From: CAVTWY01 sp963738575
GTDB lineage: Bacteria > Pseudomonadota > Gammaproteobacteria > Burkholderiales > Burkholderiaceae_C
Length of the DNA stretch: 64,000 bases
Direction of reading: 5' to 3'
Assembly (NCBI GenBank): GCA_963738575.1
Contig: CAVTWY010000002.1
Span: forward strand, 434,001-498,000
The notes beneath the pieces are model-generated. The model worked only from the letters and a program-made list of their open reading frames with translations. It did no database searches and was not told the DNA's origin. Positions 51,244 through 60,386 of the stretch are shown piece by piece. A program made the translations under genes and the position numbers. Numbering within the stretch: the first letter of the stretch is position 1; the number at the start of each line of letters is the position of its first letter.

Positions 51244-51824
51244 GGTGAAATTCCTTTGCCTCGGAGGGCTTTGGCGAGCGAATGAACCGCCCGCGAACAA
51301 TGGGTCTTGACGCTGCCCTCAGAGCACCCCATGGCCTCCGCAGTTTCTGCAACATCAAGCTCTTCCCAGTAACGAAGTATGAATGCCTCTCGTTGACGAG
51401 TAGGTAGATTTGCCACCTCGCCATTGATAATTTCGAGCACTTGTTGGCGTCCGACCGTATCAGCCGCGCTTTCTGCGCCCATCGCGCCGTCTTGTGACTC
51501 TAAAAGCTCCAAAAGATCGAATTCGCCGTCTTCGCCGGCCCCTTCAAAGTCCGACATGTTGTGGACCACGGCATTGCGAACCTTCTGACGCCGAAACCAA
51601 TCCATGGTGGCGTTGGACAAAATGCGCTGAAAAAGCAGCGGCCATTCGCCCGGCGGACGGTCGTGGTAGCTTTCGGCCAGCCGAATCATCGAATCTTGAA
51701 CGATGTCGAGCGCGGCATCTTCATCACGCACGGCATACGCCGTGCGCTTGAATGCGCGTTTTTCAACGCTCTTGAAGAATTCGGTGAGTTCTTTGTCAGA
51801 TACCAAGGCGATGGCCCGGTGCAA
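51240..51824 (-). CDS. ECF-type RNA polymerase sigma factor
   Basis: A 194-residue sigma-70 family member: region 2 (YAVRDEDAALDIVQDSMIRL, WPLLFQRILSNATMDWFRRQ) and region 4 (LPTRQREAFILRYWEELDVA, GCSEGSVKTHCSRAVHSL). An acidic insert (FEGAGEDGEFDLLELLESQD) separates them. The TTG at 51824 is a weak start without a ribosome site, and another start nearby is possible. It leads an operon with DUF3619, DUF3106 and RDD genes. Confidence 0.9.
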   Translation of the reverse strand: MHRAIALVSDKELTEFFKSVEKRAFKRTAYAVRDEDAALDIVQDSMIRLAESYHDRPPGEWPLLFQRILSNATMDWFRRQKVRNAVVHNMSDFEGAGEDGEFDLLELLESQDGAMGAESAADTVGRQQVLEIINGEVANLPTRQREAFILRYWEELDVAETAEAMGCSEGSVKTHCSRAVHSLAKALRGKGISP

Positions 51825-52059
51825 AAACGCGGGCGATTATGTCACCCGCCCGTGCTCACTTCGCTTTGAAGTTGCGCAGGCGTCAAAACACGCATTGTTG
51901 CTGTGCGACAATTTGATCTCGCTAAACGCTACTTTCGGCCGAACGGGGCACCTCAACCAGAGGGCCACTCGACCGCGCAGGCTCTGAATCCGTCCCATAA
52001 GGGCGAGAAGAGGGGCACCGATGGTTTTTCGTTAGAGAAATTCACAAAGGTTTAACACC

Positions 52060-53859
52060 ATGGATATGTCTGCCACCGAGCTCAAGCGAGCTGCCGTTGC
52101 AGCGCACGCTGCCGAATCTCAACTCGAGCCGCATTCGTCGGCTTCGCAAGACCCCAACGGGTCTGAAATCCTCGTCAAGTGCCTTCAGGCTGAAGGCGTC
52201 AAGTTTCTCTGGGGCTACCCCGGGGGCGCCGTCTTATACATCTACGACGCGCTTTACCGTCAAGAGTCGATCCAACACGTTTTGGTGCGTCACGAGCAGG
52301 CGGCTGTGCACGCGGCCGACGGCTACGCGCGGGCCACGGGTGACGTCGGCGTTGCGCTTGTCACGTCAGGGCCGGGCGTGACCAACGCGGTCACTGGCAT
52401 CGCCACGGCCTACATGGACTCGATCCCGATGGTGATCATCACGGGCCAGGTTCCGACGCCAGCCATTGGGTTGGACGCATTTCAAGAGTGCGACACCGTC
52501 GGCATCACGCGCCCCATCGTCAAACACAACTTTTTGGTCAAAGACGTTCGCGATTTGGCGCTCACGATCAAGAAGGCGTTTCACATCGCCCGCACGGGAC
52601 GACCCGGTCCTGTTGTCGTGGACATCCCCAAGGATGTGTCGCTGCACAAAACAGCGTTCCACTACCCCGAGCACATCGAAATGCGCTCGTACAACCCCGT
52701 GAAGAAGGGGCACAGCGGCCAGATCCGCAAAGCACTTGGCCTGCTGATGGCGGCCAAGCGACCGTACATTTATTCGGGCGGGGGTGTCATCTTGGGTGAG
52801 GCATCGGCCGAGCTGCGAGAACTGGCTGCGCTGCTGGGCTTCCCTTGCACCAACACCTTGATGGGGCTGGGCGCGATGCCTGCCAGCGATCCCAAGTTCT
52901 TGGGAATGCTTGGCATGCACGGCACTTACGAAGCCAACATGACGATGCAGAATTGCGATGTGCTGCTGGCTGTCGGCGCTCGCTTTGACGACCGCGTGAT
53001 TGGCAACCCCAAGCACTTTGCGCAAGTCGAACGAAAGATCATCCACATCGATATCGACCCTTCAAGCATCTCCAAGCGCGTGAAGGTGGACATCCCCATT
53101 GTTGGCGATGTGAAAGACGTCCTGCAAGAATTGATCTCGCAACTCAAAGAGATCAAGGCCCAGCCCGACAAATCAGCTTTGAGTGGATGGTGGTCGCAGA
53201 TCAATGAGTGGCGCAAACGCGATTGCTTGGCCTACCACCAAGGCAGCGACGTCATCAAACCGCAGGCTGTGGTTGACAAGTTATGGCAGCTGACCAAAGA
53301 CCGCGAAACGTACATCACTTCGGACGTCGGCCAGCACCAAATGTGGGCGGCGCAGTTCTATCGATTCGAGGAGCCGCGTCGCTGGATCAACAGTGGCGGC
53401 TTGGGCACGATGGGCGTTGGGTTGCCGTACGCGATGGGCATCAAGTTGGCCAAGCCCGATGCTGACGTGTTTTGCATCACGGGCGAAGGCTCGATCCAGA
53501 TGTGCATTCAAGAGCTGTCCACGTGCTTGCAGTACAAGACACCCGTCAAAATTGTGTCTCTCAACAATCGATACTTGGGCATGGTGCGCCAGTGGCAAGA
53601 GATCGACTACGAAGGTCGCTACTCCCACAGCTACATGGATGCCCTGCCTGACTTTGTCAAGTTGGCCGAAGCTTACGGGCACGTCGGCCTGCTGGTTGAA
53701 AAACCAAGCGACGTAGAGGGCGCCCTGAAAGAGGCCATTCGCTTGAAAGACCGGACGGTGTTTTTGGACATTCGAACCGATCCGACTGAAAACGTCTGGC
53801 CCATGGTCAAAGCCGGCAAAGGTATTTCTGAAATGCTGCTGGGGGCTGAAGATCTGTGA
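52060..53859 (+). CDS. ilvB: Acetolactate synthase large subunit
   Basis: ThDP-dependent enzyme making acetolactate or acetohydroxybutyrate for valine, leucine and isoleucine. The 599-residue protein has the ThDP Glu in HEQAAVHAADGYARATG, the pyrophosphate-binding ITGEGSIQMCIQELSTCLQY and the FAD domain. An N-terminal tail of about 35 residues precedes the conserved core. Clear ATG at 52060. The small subunit gene follows after a 165-bp gap. Confidence 0.96.
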   Translation: MDMSATELKRAAVAAHAAESQLEPHSSASQDPNGSEILVKCLQAEGVKFLWGYPGGAVLYIYDALYRQESIQHVLVRHEQAAVHAADGYARATGDVGVALVTSGPGVTNAVTGIATAYMDSIPMVIITGQVPTPAIGLDAFQECDTVGITRPIVKHNFLVKDVRDLALTIKKAFHIARTGRPGPVVVDIPKDVSLHKTAFHYPEHIEMRSYNPVKKGHSGQIRKALGLLMAAKRPYIYSGGGVILGEASAELRELAALLGFPCTNTLMGLGAMPASDPKFLGMLGMHGTYEANMTMQNCDVLLAVGARFDDRVIGNPKHFAQVERKIIHIDIDPSSISKRVKVDIPIVGDVKDVLQELISQLKEIKAQPDKSALSGWWSQINEWRKRDCLAYHQGSDVIKPQAVVDKLWQLTKDRETYITSDVGQHQMWAAQFYRFEEPRRWINSGGLGTMGVGLPYAMGIKLAKPDADVFCITGEGSIQMCIQELSTCLQYKTPVKIVSLNNRYLGMVRQWQEIDYEGRYSHSYMDALPDFVKLAEAYGHVGLLVEKPSDVEGALKEAIRLKDRTVFLDIRTDPTENVWPMVKAGKGISEMLLGAEDL

Positions 53860-54024
53860 CGGTGCCAAGCTAGTCATCGCTTGGTCGTTACCGCGACAAG
53901 GCGCCGGGCTTGCCAATCACCCTCAATCACTTCAGCCAAACCATCCAATCCCTATCACTCGCGAGGCGTGGCCAAGCGGCACGGGTTACCGCCCGTGGCG
54001 TGAAGAGCGCGCAGGACGAAAGTT

Positions 54025-54516
54025 ATGAAACACATCATCTCGGTGTTGCTCGAAAATGAAGCTGGCGCACTGTCCAGGGTCGTTGGCCTTTTTTCGGCTC
54101 GCGGCTACAACATTGAAAGCCTCAGTGTGGCGCCGACTGAAGACGCATCGCTGTCGCGCATGTCGATCGTGACCAACGGCAGCGACGAAGTTCTGGAGCA
54201 AATCACCAAACACCTCAATCGACTCATCGAGGTTGTGAAGGTGGTCGACCTGACCGAAGGTGCCTACACCGAGCGCGAACTGATGCTGATCAAAGTTCGT
54301 GCCGTCGGGAAAGAGCGCGATGAAATGAAACGCATGGCAGAGATTTTTCGCGGGCGCATCATCGACGTCACCGACAAGTCTTACACGATAGAGCTGACGG
54401 GCGACGCCACCAAGCTGGACGCCTTTTTGACCGCACTGGACCGGGCCTCAATTCTAGAAACCGTGCGCACAGGTGCCAGCGGCATTGGTCGCGGCGAACG
54501 CATTCTTCGTGTTTGA
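54025..54516 (+). CDS. ilvN: Acetolactate synthase small (regulatory) subunit
   Basis: Regulatory subunit carrying the valine feedback site. It is 163 residues with an N-terminal ACT domain (HIISVLLENEAGALSRVVGL, FSARGYNIESLSVAPTED) and a C-terminal part (AYTERELMLIKVRAVGKERD). It starts with ATG at 54025. The 165-bp gap from ilvB contains a short inverted repeat (CACGGG/CCCGTG) but no clear promoter. ilvC follows. Confidence 0.96.
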   Translation: MKHIISVLLENEAGALSRVVGLFSARGYNIESLSVAPTEDASLSRMSIVTNGSDEVLEQITKHLNRLIEVVKVVDLTEGAYTERELMLIKVRAVGKERDEMKRMAEIFRGRIIDVTDKSYTIELTGDATKLDAFLTALDRASILETVRTGASGIGRGERILRV

Positions 54517-54569
54517 GTAACCCCACTCAATAACAATTTAACACCCACTCTTCATTCAACGGAGCATCC

Positions 54570-55586
54570 ATGAAGGTTTACTACGACAAAGACGCAGACC
54601 TGAGCCTGATCAAAGGCAAGAATGTCGCCATCATCGGCTACGGCTCGCAAGGCCATGCGCACGCCCAGAACCTCAATGACAGCGGCGTCAAGGTTACGGT
54701 CGGTTTGCGTCCTGGTGGTGCGTCGTGGAACAAAGTGGAAAAGGCTGGCCTCAAGGTGGCTTCTGTCGCCGACGCTGTCAAAGCGGCGGACGTCGTGATG
54801 ATTCTTTTGCCCGATGAACAGATTGCAAGCGTCTACACCCACGACGTGGAACCCCACATCAAGCGGGGCGCGTCGCTTGCGTTTGCCCACGGCTTCAACG
54901 TGCACTACGGGCAAGTGGTTCCGCGTGACGATTTGGACGTGTGGATGGTGGCGCCAAAGGCGCCTGGCCACACGGTGCGCAACACGTACACACAAGGCGG
55001 CGGCGTGCCGCACCTGATTGCTGTTCATGCCGACAAGAGTGGGAAAGCACGTGACGTGGCGCTGAGCTATGCGGCGGCCAATGGTGGTGGCAAAGCCGGC
55101 ATCATCGAAACCAACTTTCGTGAAGAAACCGAAACCGACCTGTTCGGCGAGCAAGCCGTTCTGTGCGGTGGCACGGTGGAGCTGATCAAAGCGGGCTACG
55201 AGACCTTGGTCGAGGCCGGCTATGCGCCCGAAATGGCTTACTTTGAATGCTTGCATGAGCTCAAACTCATCGTCGACTTGATCTACGAAGGCGGCATTGC
55301 GAACATGAATTACTCGATCTCGAACAACGCTGAGTACGGCGAGTACGTCACGGGCCCCCGCATCGTCACGGCCGAAACCAAGCAGGCGATGAAACAAGTT
55401 CTGGCTGACATTCAAACGGGTGAATACGCCAAGAGTTTCATCCTCGAGAACCGTGCTGGCGCGCCGACTCTGCAGTCGCGTCGTCGCTTGACGGCGTCGC
55501 ATGACATCGAGGTGGTGGGCGAAAAGCTGCGCGCCATGATGCCGTGGATCAAGGCCAACAAGTTGGTCGATCGCTCCCGCAATTGA
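54570..55586 (+). CDS. ilvC: Ketol-acid reductoisomerase
   Basis: NADPH- and Mg2+-dependent isomeroreductase, second step of branched-chain amino acid synthesis. The 338-residue class I enzyme shows the dinucleotide site IIGYGSQGHAHAQNLNDSG and the metal/substrate motifs VVPRDDLDVWMVAPKAPGH, ETETDLFGEQAVLCGG and EMAYFECLHELKLIVDL. It lies 53 bp after ilvN and ends at a terminator. Confidence 0.97.
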   Translation: MKVYYDKDADLSLIKGKNVAIIGYGSQGHAHAQNLNDSGVKVTVGLRPGGASWNKVEKAGLKVASVADAVKAADVVMILLPDEQIASVYTHDVEPHIKRGASLAFAHGFNVHYGQVVPRDDLDVWMVAPKAPGHTVRNTYTQGGGVPHLIAVHADKSGKARDVALSYAAANGGGKAGIIETNFREETETDLFGEQAVLCGGTVELIKAGYETLVEAGYAPEMAYFECLHELKLIVDLIYEGGIANMNYSISNNAEYGEYVTGPRIVTAETKQAMKQVLADIQTGEYAKSFILENRAGAPTLQSRRRLTASHDIEVVGEKLRAMMPWIKANKLVDRSRN

Positions 55587-55636
55587 GTCTTCGCCAAACT
55601 GCCCCGAGGCAGTGGGCCAGGGCGATCGAGAACACA

Positions 55637-55671
55637 CCGCCAGCAGCGACAACTGCTGGCGGCTTTTTTTT
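55637..55671 (+). terminator. Rho-independent terminator after ilvC
   Basis: A perfect 10-bp stem CCGCCAGCAG / CTGCTGGCGG with a 6-nt loop (CGACAA) and eight T residues. It lies 50 bp after the ilvC stop and ends the ilvBNC transcript before psd. Confidence 0.95.
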
Positions 55672-55714
55672 GTGCCGTTGCGCACGTTGTCAAGCGTGCG
55701 GTATCCTCACCCGC

Positions 55715-56419
55715 ATGAACTACCCACACCCATTCTTGGCCAAAGAAGGCTGGCCTTTCATCGCCATGGCCTTCTTTCTGGCCTTGTTTGCGACCCTCTT
55801 TTTTGGTGCTGGCTTCATCGCCTTTTTATGCTGGCTGGTGCTTGCGTTTGTGGTCCAGTTTTTTCGCGACCCGCCTCGAGCCATTCCCGCGGGGCAAGGC
55901 CTGATCTTATCGCCGGCCGATGGCCGCATCGTCAAGATCGAAAAGGTCATGGACCCTTACGGCGAACGCGAGGCGCTGTTGATCAGCGTGTTCATGAACG
56001 TCTTTAACGTGCACAGCAACCGCTCGAGCGTCGACGGTTCGGTCACGCACGTTCAGTATTCGCCGGGCTTGTTTGTCAATGCCGACATGGACAAAGCGTC
56101 CACCGAAAACGAGCGCAACGCGGTGGTGATCCTCACCCCTGAGGGGCGCATGGTTACCTTGGTGCAAGTGGCGGGCCTGATCGCCCGGCGCATCCTTTGC
56201 TACGTTAATGCAGGCGACCGGCTAAGCCGAGGGCAGCGGTATGGGTTCATTCGCTTTGGTTCACGCGTCGATGTTTACCTGCCTATCGACGCGGTCCCCA
56301 AGGTGGCGCCAGGCGACAAGGTGTCAGCCACGTCAACGGTTTTGGCCGAGTTTGCGCGGACCGCAACCAGTACTGTCGTACCGGTAACTGCAACCACCCC
56401 TGACAGCACTCACACCTGA
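55715..56419 (+). CDS. psd: Phosphatidylserine decarboxylase (small, pyruvoyl type)
   Basis: Pyruvoyl enzyme making phosphatidylethanolamine. The 234-residue protein begins with two membrane helices, then VVQFFRDPPRAIPAGQGLIL and SPADGRIVKIEKV and the self-cleavage site FGS at S183 (RFGSRVDVYLP), after which the alpha chain starts with a pyruvoyl group. ATG 55715 is used; the upstream frame covers the terminator and is not coding. pssA follows 28 bp later, as expected for consecutive steps. Confidence 0.95.
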   Translation: MNYPHPFLAKEGWPFIAMAFFLALFATLFFGAGFIAFLCWLVLAFVVQFFRDPPRAIPAGQGLILSPADGRIVKIEKVMDPYGEREALLISVFMNVFNVHSNRSSVDGSVTHVQYSPGLFVNADMDKASTENERNAVVILTPEGRMVTLVQVAGLIARRILCYVNAGDRLSRGQRYGFIRFGSRVDVYLPIDAVPKVAPGDKVSATSTVLAEFARTATSTVVPVTATTPDSTHT

Positions 56420-56447
56420 CGGTTGATTCGACCTGCGAGATATCCCC

Positions 56448-57281
56448 ATGAGTGTTAAGTCGGGCCACGAGCAACAGCAGACCCCTGATCCGGACGAGGG
56501 TCTGCTGATGCGTTCCCGGCGCAAGGGCATCTACATCCTGCCCAACTTGTTCACGTTGGCCGCGCTCTTTGGGGGCTTCTATGCCGTGGTGATGGCCATG
56601 AACGGGCGTTTTGAGAATGCCGCCATCGGCATCTTCGCTGCGGCCGTGCTCGACAGCCTGGACGGGCGTGTGGCTCGGATGACCAACACGCAAAGCGCGT
56701 TTGGCGAGCAAATGGACAGCCTGTCGGACATGGTTAGCTTTGGCGCGGCACCCGCCTTGATCATGTACGAATGGGCGCTCAAAGGATTGGGCAAACCGGG
56801 GTGGATTGCAGCCTTTGTTTACTGCGCGGGCGCCGCACTTCGCCTGGCCCGGTTCAACACCAACGTGGGTGTGGTCGACAAGCGCTATTTTCAGGGGCTT
56901 CCGAGCCCAGCTGCTGCGGCGCTGGTGATTGGGTTGATGTGGGTGATTCACGATGTGGGCCTCAACCCAGCGACATTGCCGTGGCTGCGGTGGTTATCGT
57001 TTGGCATCACGCTATACGCCGGTTTGACGATGGTGACCAACGTGCCTTTTTACAGCTTCAAAGACGTGAGCTTTAAAAAGACCGTGCCCTTTGTGGTGAT
57101 CGTGGCCATTGCGCTGGGCATCGCGGTGATCAACGTGCACCCGCCGATCGTGTTGTTTTCACTTTTCGCGGTTTACGGGATCTCGGGCTACGTGGTGTAC
57201 GCCTACCGAAAATCCAAAGGGCAACACGTGAGTTTGGTGGCCACGTCCACCGACGAACCCGACGAGCGCGGTTTGCATTGA
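56448..57281 (+). CDS. pssA: CDP-diacylglycerol-serine O-phosphatidyltransferase
   Basis: Membrane enzyme making phosphatidylserine, the substrate of Psd. The 277-residue protein shows the CDP-alcohol phosphatidyltransferase motif DSLDGRVARMTNTQ ... FGEQMDSLSDMVSFG. Six to eight membrane helices follow. Psd and PssA are encoded together. The end lies at the leuA leader promoter. Confidence 0.95.
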   Translation: MSVKSGHEQQQTPDPDEGLLMRSRRKGIYILPNLFTLAALFGGFYAVVMAMNGRFENAAIGIFAAAVLDSLDGRVARMTNTQSAFGEQMDSLSDMVSFGAAPALIMYEWALKGLGKPGWIAAFVYCAGAALRLARFNTNVGVVDKRYFQGLPSPAAAALVIGLMWVIHDVGLNPATLPWLRWLSFGITLYAGLTMVTNVPFYSFKDVSFKKTVPFVVIVAIALGIAVINVHPPIVLFSLFAVYGISGYVVYAYRKSKGQHVSLVATSTDEPDERGLH

Positions 57282-57302
57282 ACTCGCCAGCAATGCTATA
57301 GT
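57273..57302 (+). promoter_or_regulatory. Promoter of the leuA leader
   Basis: -35-like TTGCAT (57273-57278), 18-bp spacer, -10 TATAGT (57297-57302). It overlaps the end of pssA. Expected transcription start is at or next to the ATG at 57309. Confidence 0.55.
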
Positions 57303-57308
57303 TAAGTT

Positions 57309-57368
57309 ATGCAACGCGTCAGCAACCCCATTTTTATCGCTCTACTAGGAGTGCCCCGGGCGCGCTGA
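57309..57368 (+). CDS. Candidate leuA leader peptide (19 residues)
   Basis: A 20-codon open frame reads MQRVSNPIFIALLGVPRAR and stop. Residues 12-13 are leucines encoded by two consecutive CTA codons, rare in such GC-rich DNA, within an Ile/Leu/Val-rich stretch. It is immediately downstream of a promoter and followed by a terminator-like hairpin before leuA. This is the arrangement of ribosome-mediated attenuation. There is almost no space for a ribosome site, so translation may begin on a leaderless transcript. Confidence 0.55.
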   Translation: MQRVSNPIFIALLGVPRAR

Positions 57369-57399
57369 TCGCACACGTCTCAAGACTTCTGCATCTCCG

Positions 57400-57436
57400 G
57401 CCCGCGCGCTTACTGCCCGCGGGCTTTTTGCTTTTT
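57400..57436 (+). terminator. Candidate leuA attenuator terminator
   Basis: GCCCGCG (57400-57406) and CGCGGGC (57418-57424) form a strong 7-bp GC stem, followed by TTTTT and, after GC, another TTTTT. It lies 31 bp past the leader-peptide stop and 32 bp before leuA. Confidence 0.7.
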
Positions 57437-57468
57437 GACCTCCTGAAACCTCCAGCTTGGAACTCACC

Positions 57469-59010
57469 ATGACCGACCAGCTCATCATCTTTGACACCAC
57501 CTTGCGCGATGGCGAGCAATCGCCCGGTGCTTCCATGACCAAAGACGAAAAACTGCGCATTGCGCGGCAATTGGAGCGGCTGCGTGTCGACGTTATCGAA
57601 GCTGGGTTTGCTGCGTCCAGCCCGGGTGACTTTGAAGCTGTCAAGTCGATTGCCGACCACGTCAAAGAGTCAACCATTTGTTCACTGGCGCGGGCCAACG
57701 ACCGCGACATTTCTCGAGCCGCAGAAGCCTTGAAGGGCGCTGCGCGGGCCCGCATTCACACCTTCATTGCCACGTCGCCGTTGCACATGGAAAAAAAGCT
57801 CCGCATGAGCCCAGACCAAGTGTTTGAGCAGGCCAAACTCTCGGTTCGTTTTGCGCGCAACCTTTGCGGCGACGTCGAGTTTTCTCCCGAAGATGGTTAC
57901 CGAAGTGACACGGATTTTCTCTGTCGTGTGCTGGAAGCCGTGATTCGTGAAGGCGCTACCACCGTCAACATCCCTGACACCGTCGGCTATGCGGTGCCCG
58001 AGCTGTACGGTGCTTTCATTCGCACCTTGCGTGAGCGGGTCCCCAATGCCGACAAAGCGGTATGGTCGGTGCATTGCCACAACGATCTTGGCATGGCGGT
58101 GGCCAATTCATTGGCTGGCATCAAGATCGGCGGTGCGCGGCAGGTTGAGTGCACCATCAATGGCTTGGGCGAGCGTGCAGGCAACTGCTCACTTGAAGAG
58201 GTTGTGATGGCCGTGCGCACGCGGCGCGACTACTTTGGCCTCGACATGCGTGTGGACACCACGCAAATCGTACCGGCGTCGCGCATGGTGAGCCAAACCA
58301 CGGGGTTCTTGGTGCAGCCCAACAAGGCAGTGGTGGGGGCCAACGCCTTTGCACACGCCAGCGGTATCCACCAAGACGGCGTGCTCAAGGCTCGCGACAC
58401 TTACGAAATCATGCGGGCAGAAGACGTGGGCTGGGCCGCCAACAAGATTGTGTTGGGCAAACTCTCGGGGCGCAACGCTTTCAAACAACGCCTGCATGAG
58501 TTGGGCATTGAGCTGGAGTCAGAGTCAGAAGTTAACGCTGCATTTGCCAAGTTCAAGGAGCTGGCCGACCGCAAGGCCGACATATTCGACGAGGATATTT
58601 TGGCATTGGTGGGCGACGAAAGCGTCACCAAAGACAAAGAGCATTACCGACTTCTGGCGCTGACACAGAACTCAACCATGGGGGAGCGACCCCACGCCAC
58701 GGTGCGCTTTGCAGCGGGCGAACAATCGCATGACGCCAGCAGCGACGGCAATGGCCCGGTCGATGCCAGTCTCAAGGCCATCGAGTCCACCGTCAAGAGC
58801 GGCGCCGAGATGATGCTTTACTCCGTCAACGCCATCACGAGTGGCAGCACCGAATCGCAAGGCGAGGTGACTGTGCGACTTCAGCAAGGAGGGCGAATCG
58901 TTAACGGGGTTGGCGCTGATCCTGACATCATCGTGGCATCTGCCAAGGCCTATTTGGCGGCACTGAACAAGCTGCACAGCAAAGCGGAGCGTGTGGCGGC
59001 GCAAGGATAG
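57469..59010 (+). CDS. leuA: 2-isopropylmalate synthase
   Basis: First enzyme of leucine synthesis, condensing acetyl-CoA with 2-oxoisovalerate. The 513-residue protein starts MTDQLIIFDTTLRDGEQSPG, has the metal site around HCHNDLGMAVANSLAG and the C-terminal regulatory domain (allosteric leucine-binding) after about residue 390. ATG 57469 is preferred over TTG 57457. It follows pssA with the attenuator-like leader. Intact. Confidence 0.96.
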   Translation: MTDQLIIFDTTLRDGEQSPGASMTKDEKLRIARQLERLRVDVIEAGFAASSPGDFEAVKSIADHVKESTICSLARANDRDISRAAEALKGAARARIHTFIATSPLHMEKKLRMSPDQVFEQAKLSVRFARNLCGDVEFSPEDGYRSDTDFLCRVLEAVIREGATTVNIPDTVGYAVPELYGAFIRTLRERVPNADKAVWSVHCHNDLGMAVANSLAGIKIGGARQVECTINGLGERAGNCSLEEVVMAVRTRRDYFGLDMRVDTTQIVPASRMVSQTTGFLVQPNKAVVGANAFAHASGIHQDGVLKARDTYEIMRAEDVGWAANKIVLGKLSGRNAFKQRLHELGIELESESEVNAAFAKFKELADRKADIFDEDILALVGDESVTKDKEHYRLLALTQNSTMGERPHATVRFAAGEQSHDASSDGNGPVDASLKAIESTVKSGAEMMLYSVNAITSGSTESQGEVTVRLQQGGRIVNGVGADPDIIVASAKAYLAALNKLHSKAERVAAQG

Positions 59011-59155
59011 GCGCGCTCTTGGACAACTCTTCACGCGAAATGATCACGAATTTGCATGCTTCCAACAACTTTAGGTGGTTGATCTAAGTTCATGATCTTG
59101 CTTCATTTTTTGCTATAGCCTAAACTTCGCACACTAGCTCGTTGGGAGATCGGGT

Positions 59156-60349
59156 GTGAAATTCGTGCGGATGTGCGGGGGGTGGGCTGCGCTGGCAATC
59201 GTTGTCAGCGCGGTGCTGGGCTTTTCGCCCGCTGCGCACGCTGTCCAGCCCGTGGTGTCAAATTCGCAAAAGCTGCCGTTGAAGGCAGGCAATGCTCCAT
59301 CGCCCAAGGTCGCCGGCTCAGCAAGTTCGAGCACGGCTGGTAAACGTGCCAAAGCTCACCCAAACCGAGCGCCGCAGACCGTTCGCCGCAGCGGCCCCGG
59401 CAAAATTGTTGCGCTCAAGTCGCGGCCCAAGTTCGCGGCGAATCGAGTTGGTTTGCGTCGCGCAACCTACGCGCCGCCACGGCCCTCGCATGGTTCACTT
59501 CACGGGCTGCAAAGTGCTGACGATCCGTTGGCCCTGAAATCCAGCGCTGCCTTGGTTGTCGATCAGGACACTGGCGAGGTACTTTTCAGCAAGAACGAGC
59601 GAGCGGTCTTGCCGGTCGCATCGCTGACCAAATTGATGACTGCGCTGGTGGTGCTTGAGGCCAAGCAATCGCTTCACGAGACTTTGGTGGTCACCGACGA
59701 TGCGTTTGACACCGAAAAGCGCAGTCGCTCGCGGTTGGCTTTGGGCGCCACATTGACGCGGATCGAGCTTTTGCACTTGGCCTTGATGGCCTCCGAAAAC
59801 CGTTCGGCCCACACGCTCGGAGCCAACTATCCCGGAGGCCCGAAGGCATTTGTTGCGGCGATGAACCAACGCGCTCAAACCTTGGGCATGACGCAGTCAA
59901 ACTTTGTCGAACCGACAGGCCTCTCAAGTCGCAACCAGTCGAGCGCGCGTGATCTTGCCTTGTTGGTGCAGGCAGCTTACAAGCACCGGACGATTCGTGA
60001 TCTTTCGACGTCCAATGGTCTGGATGTTGCCGTGCACGACAGGGCCATTCACTTTGGCAATACCAACCTGCTGGTTGCCAGCCCCACGTGGGATATTGGG
60101 CTGCAAAAGACAGGCTACATCGCCGAGGCAGGCCGGTGTTTGGTCATGCAAGCCAAGCTCGCTGGTCGCAAACTGGTCATGGTGTTTTTAGACTCTGCAG
60201 GCAAGTACTCGCGCTTGGGTGATGCCGAGAGGGTGCGACGTTGGCTCACAGAACCGGATACACCCGCGGTGCTGGATGCCGGTTTGGTTAGCCTATCGGG
60301 TCGCCGTTTGCCTGCGCATCGTGTACGTTTGGTGGCCACCAGCGGTTAG
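59156..60349 (+). CDS. D-alanyl-D-alanine endopeptidase / carboxypeptidase (PBP7 type)
   Basis: Periplasmic low-molecular-weight penicillin-binding protein of peptidase family S11. It has a signal peptide (ALAIVVSAVLGFSPAAHAV), a basic low-complexity region (about residues 35-110), then the catalytic SxxK box SLTK (S156), SEN motif ASENRSAHTL and KTG box QKTGYIAEAG. The low-complexity insert makes it longer than PBP7 (397 residues). Starts at GTG 59156. The preceding 145 bp are AT-rich and probably hold its promoter. Confidence 0.9.
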   Translation: MKFVRMCGGWAALAIVVSAVLGFSPAAHAVQPVVSNSQKLPLKAGNAPSPKVAGSASSSTAGKRAKAHPNRAPQTVRRSGPGKIVALKSRPKFAANRVGLRRATYAPPRPSHGSLHGLQSADDPLALKSSAALVVDQDTGEVLFSKNERAVLPVASLTKLMTALVVLEAKQSLHETLVVTDDAFDTEKRSRSRLALGATLTRIELLHLALMASENRSAHTLGANYPGGPKAFVAAMNQRAQTLGMTQSNFVEPTGLSSRNQSSARDLALLVQAAYKHRTIRDLSTSNGLDVAVHDRAIHFGNTNLLVASPTWDIGLQKTGYIAEAGRCLVMQAKLAGRKLVMVFLDSAGKYSRLGDAERVRRWLTEPDTPAVLDAGLVSLSGRRLPAHRVRLVATSG

Positions 60350-60386
60350 CAAACTGTGAGATTCATGCGGCTGCGTCGCCGTGGGC

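Noticed and set aside
53945..54010. tRNA-like stretch in the ilvB-ilvN gap (GCGAGGCGTGGCCAAGCGGC)
   Set aside because: It resembles a D-arm, but no complete cloverleaf, T loop or anticodon arm can be drawn.
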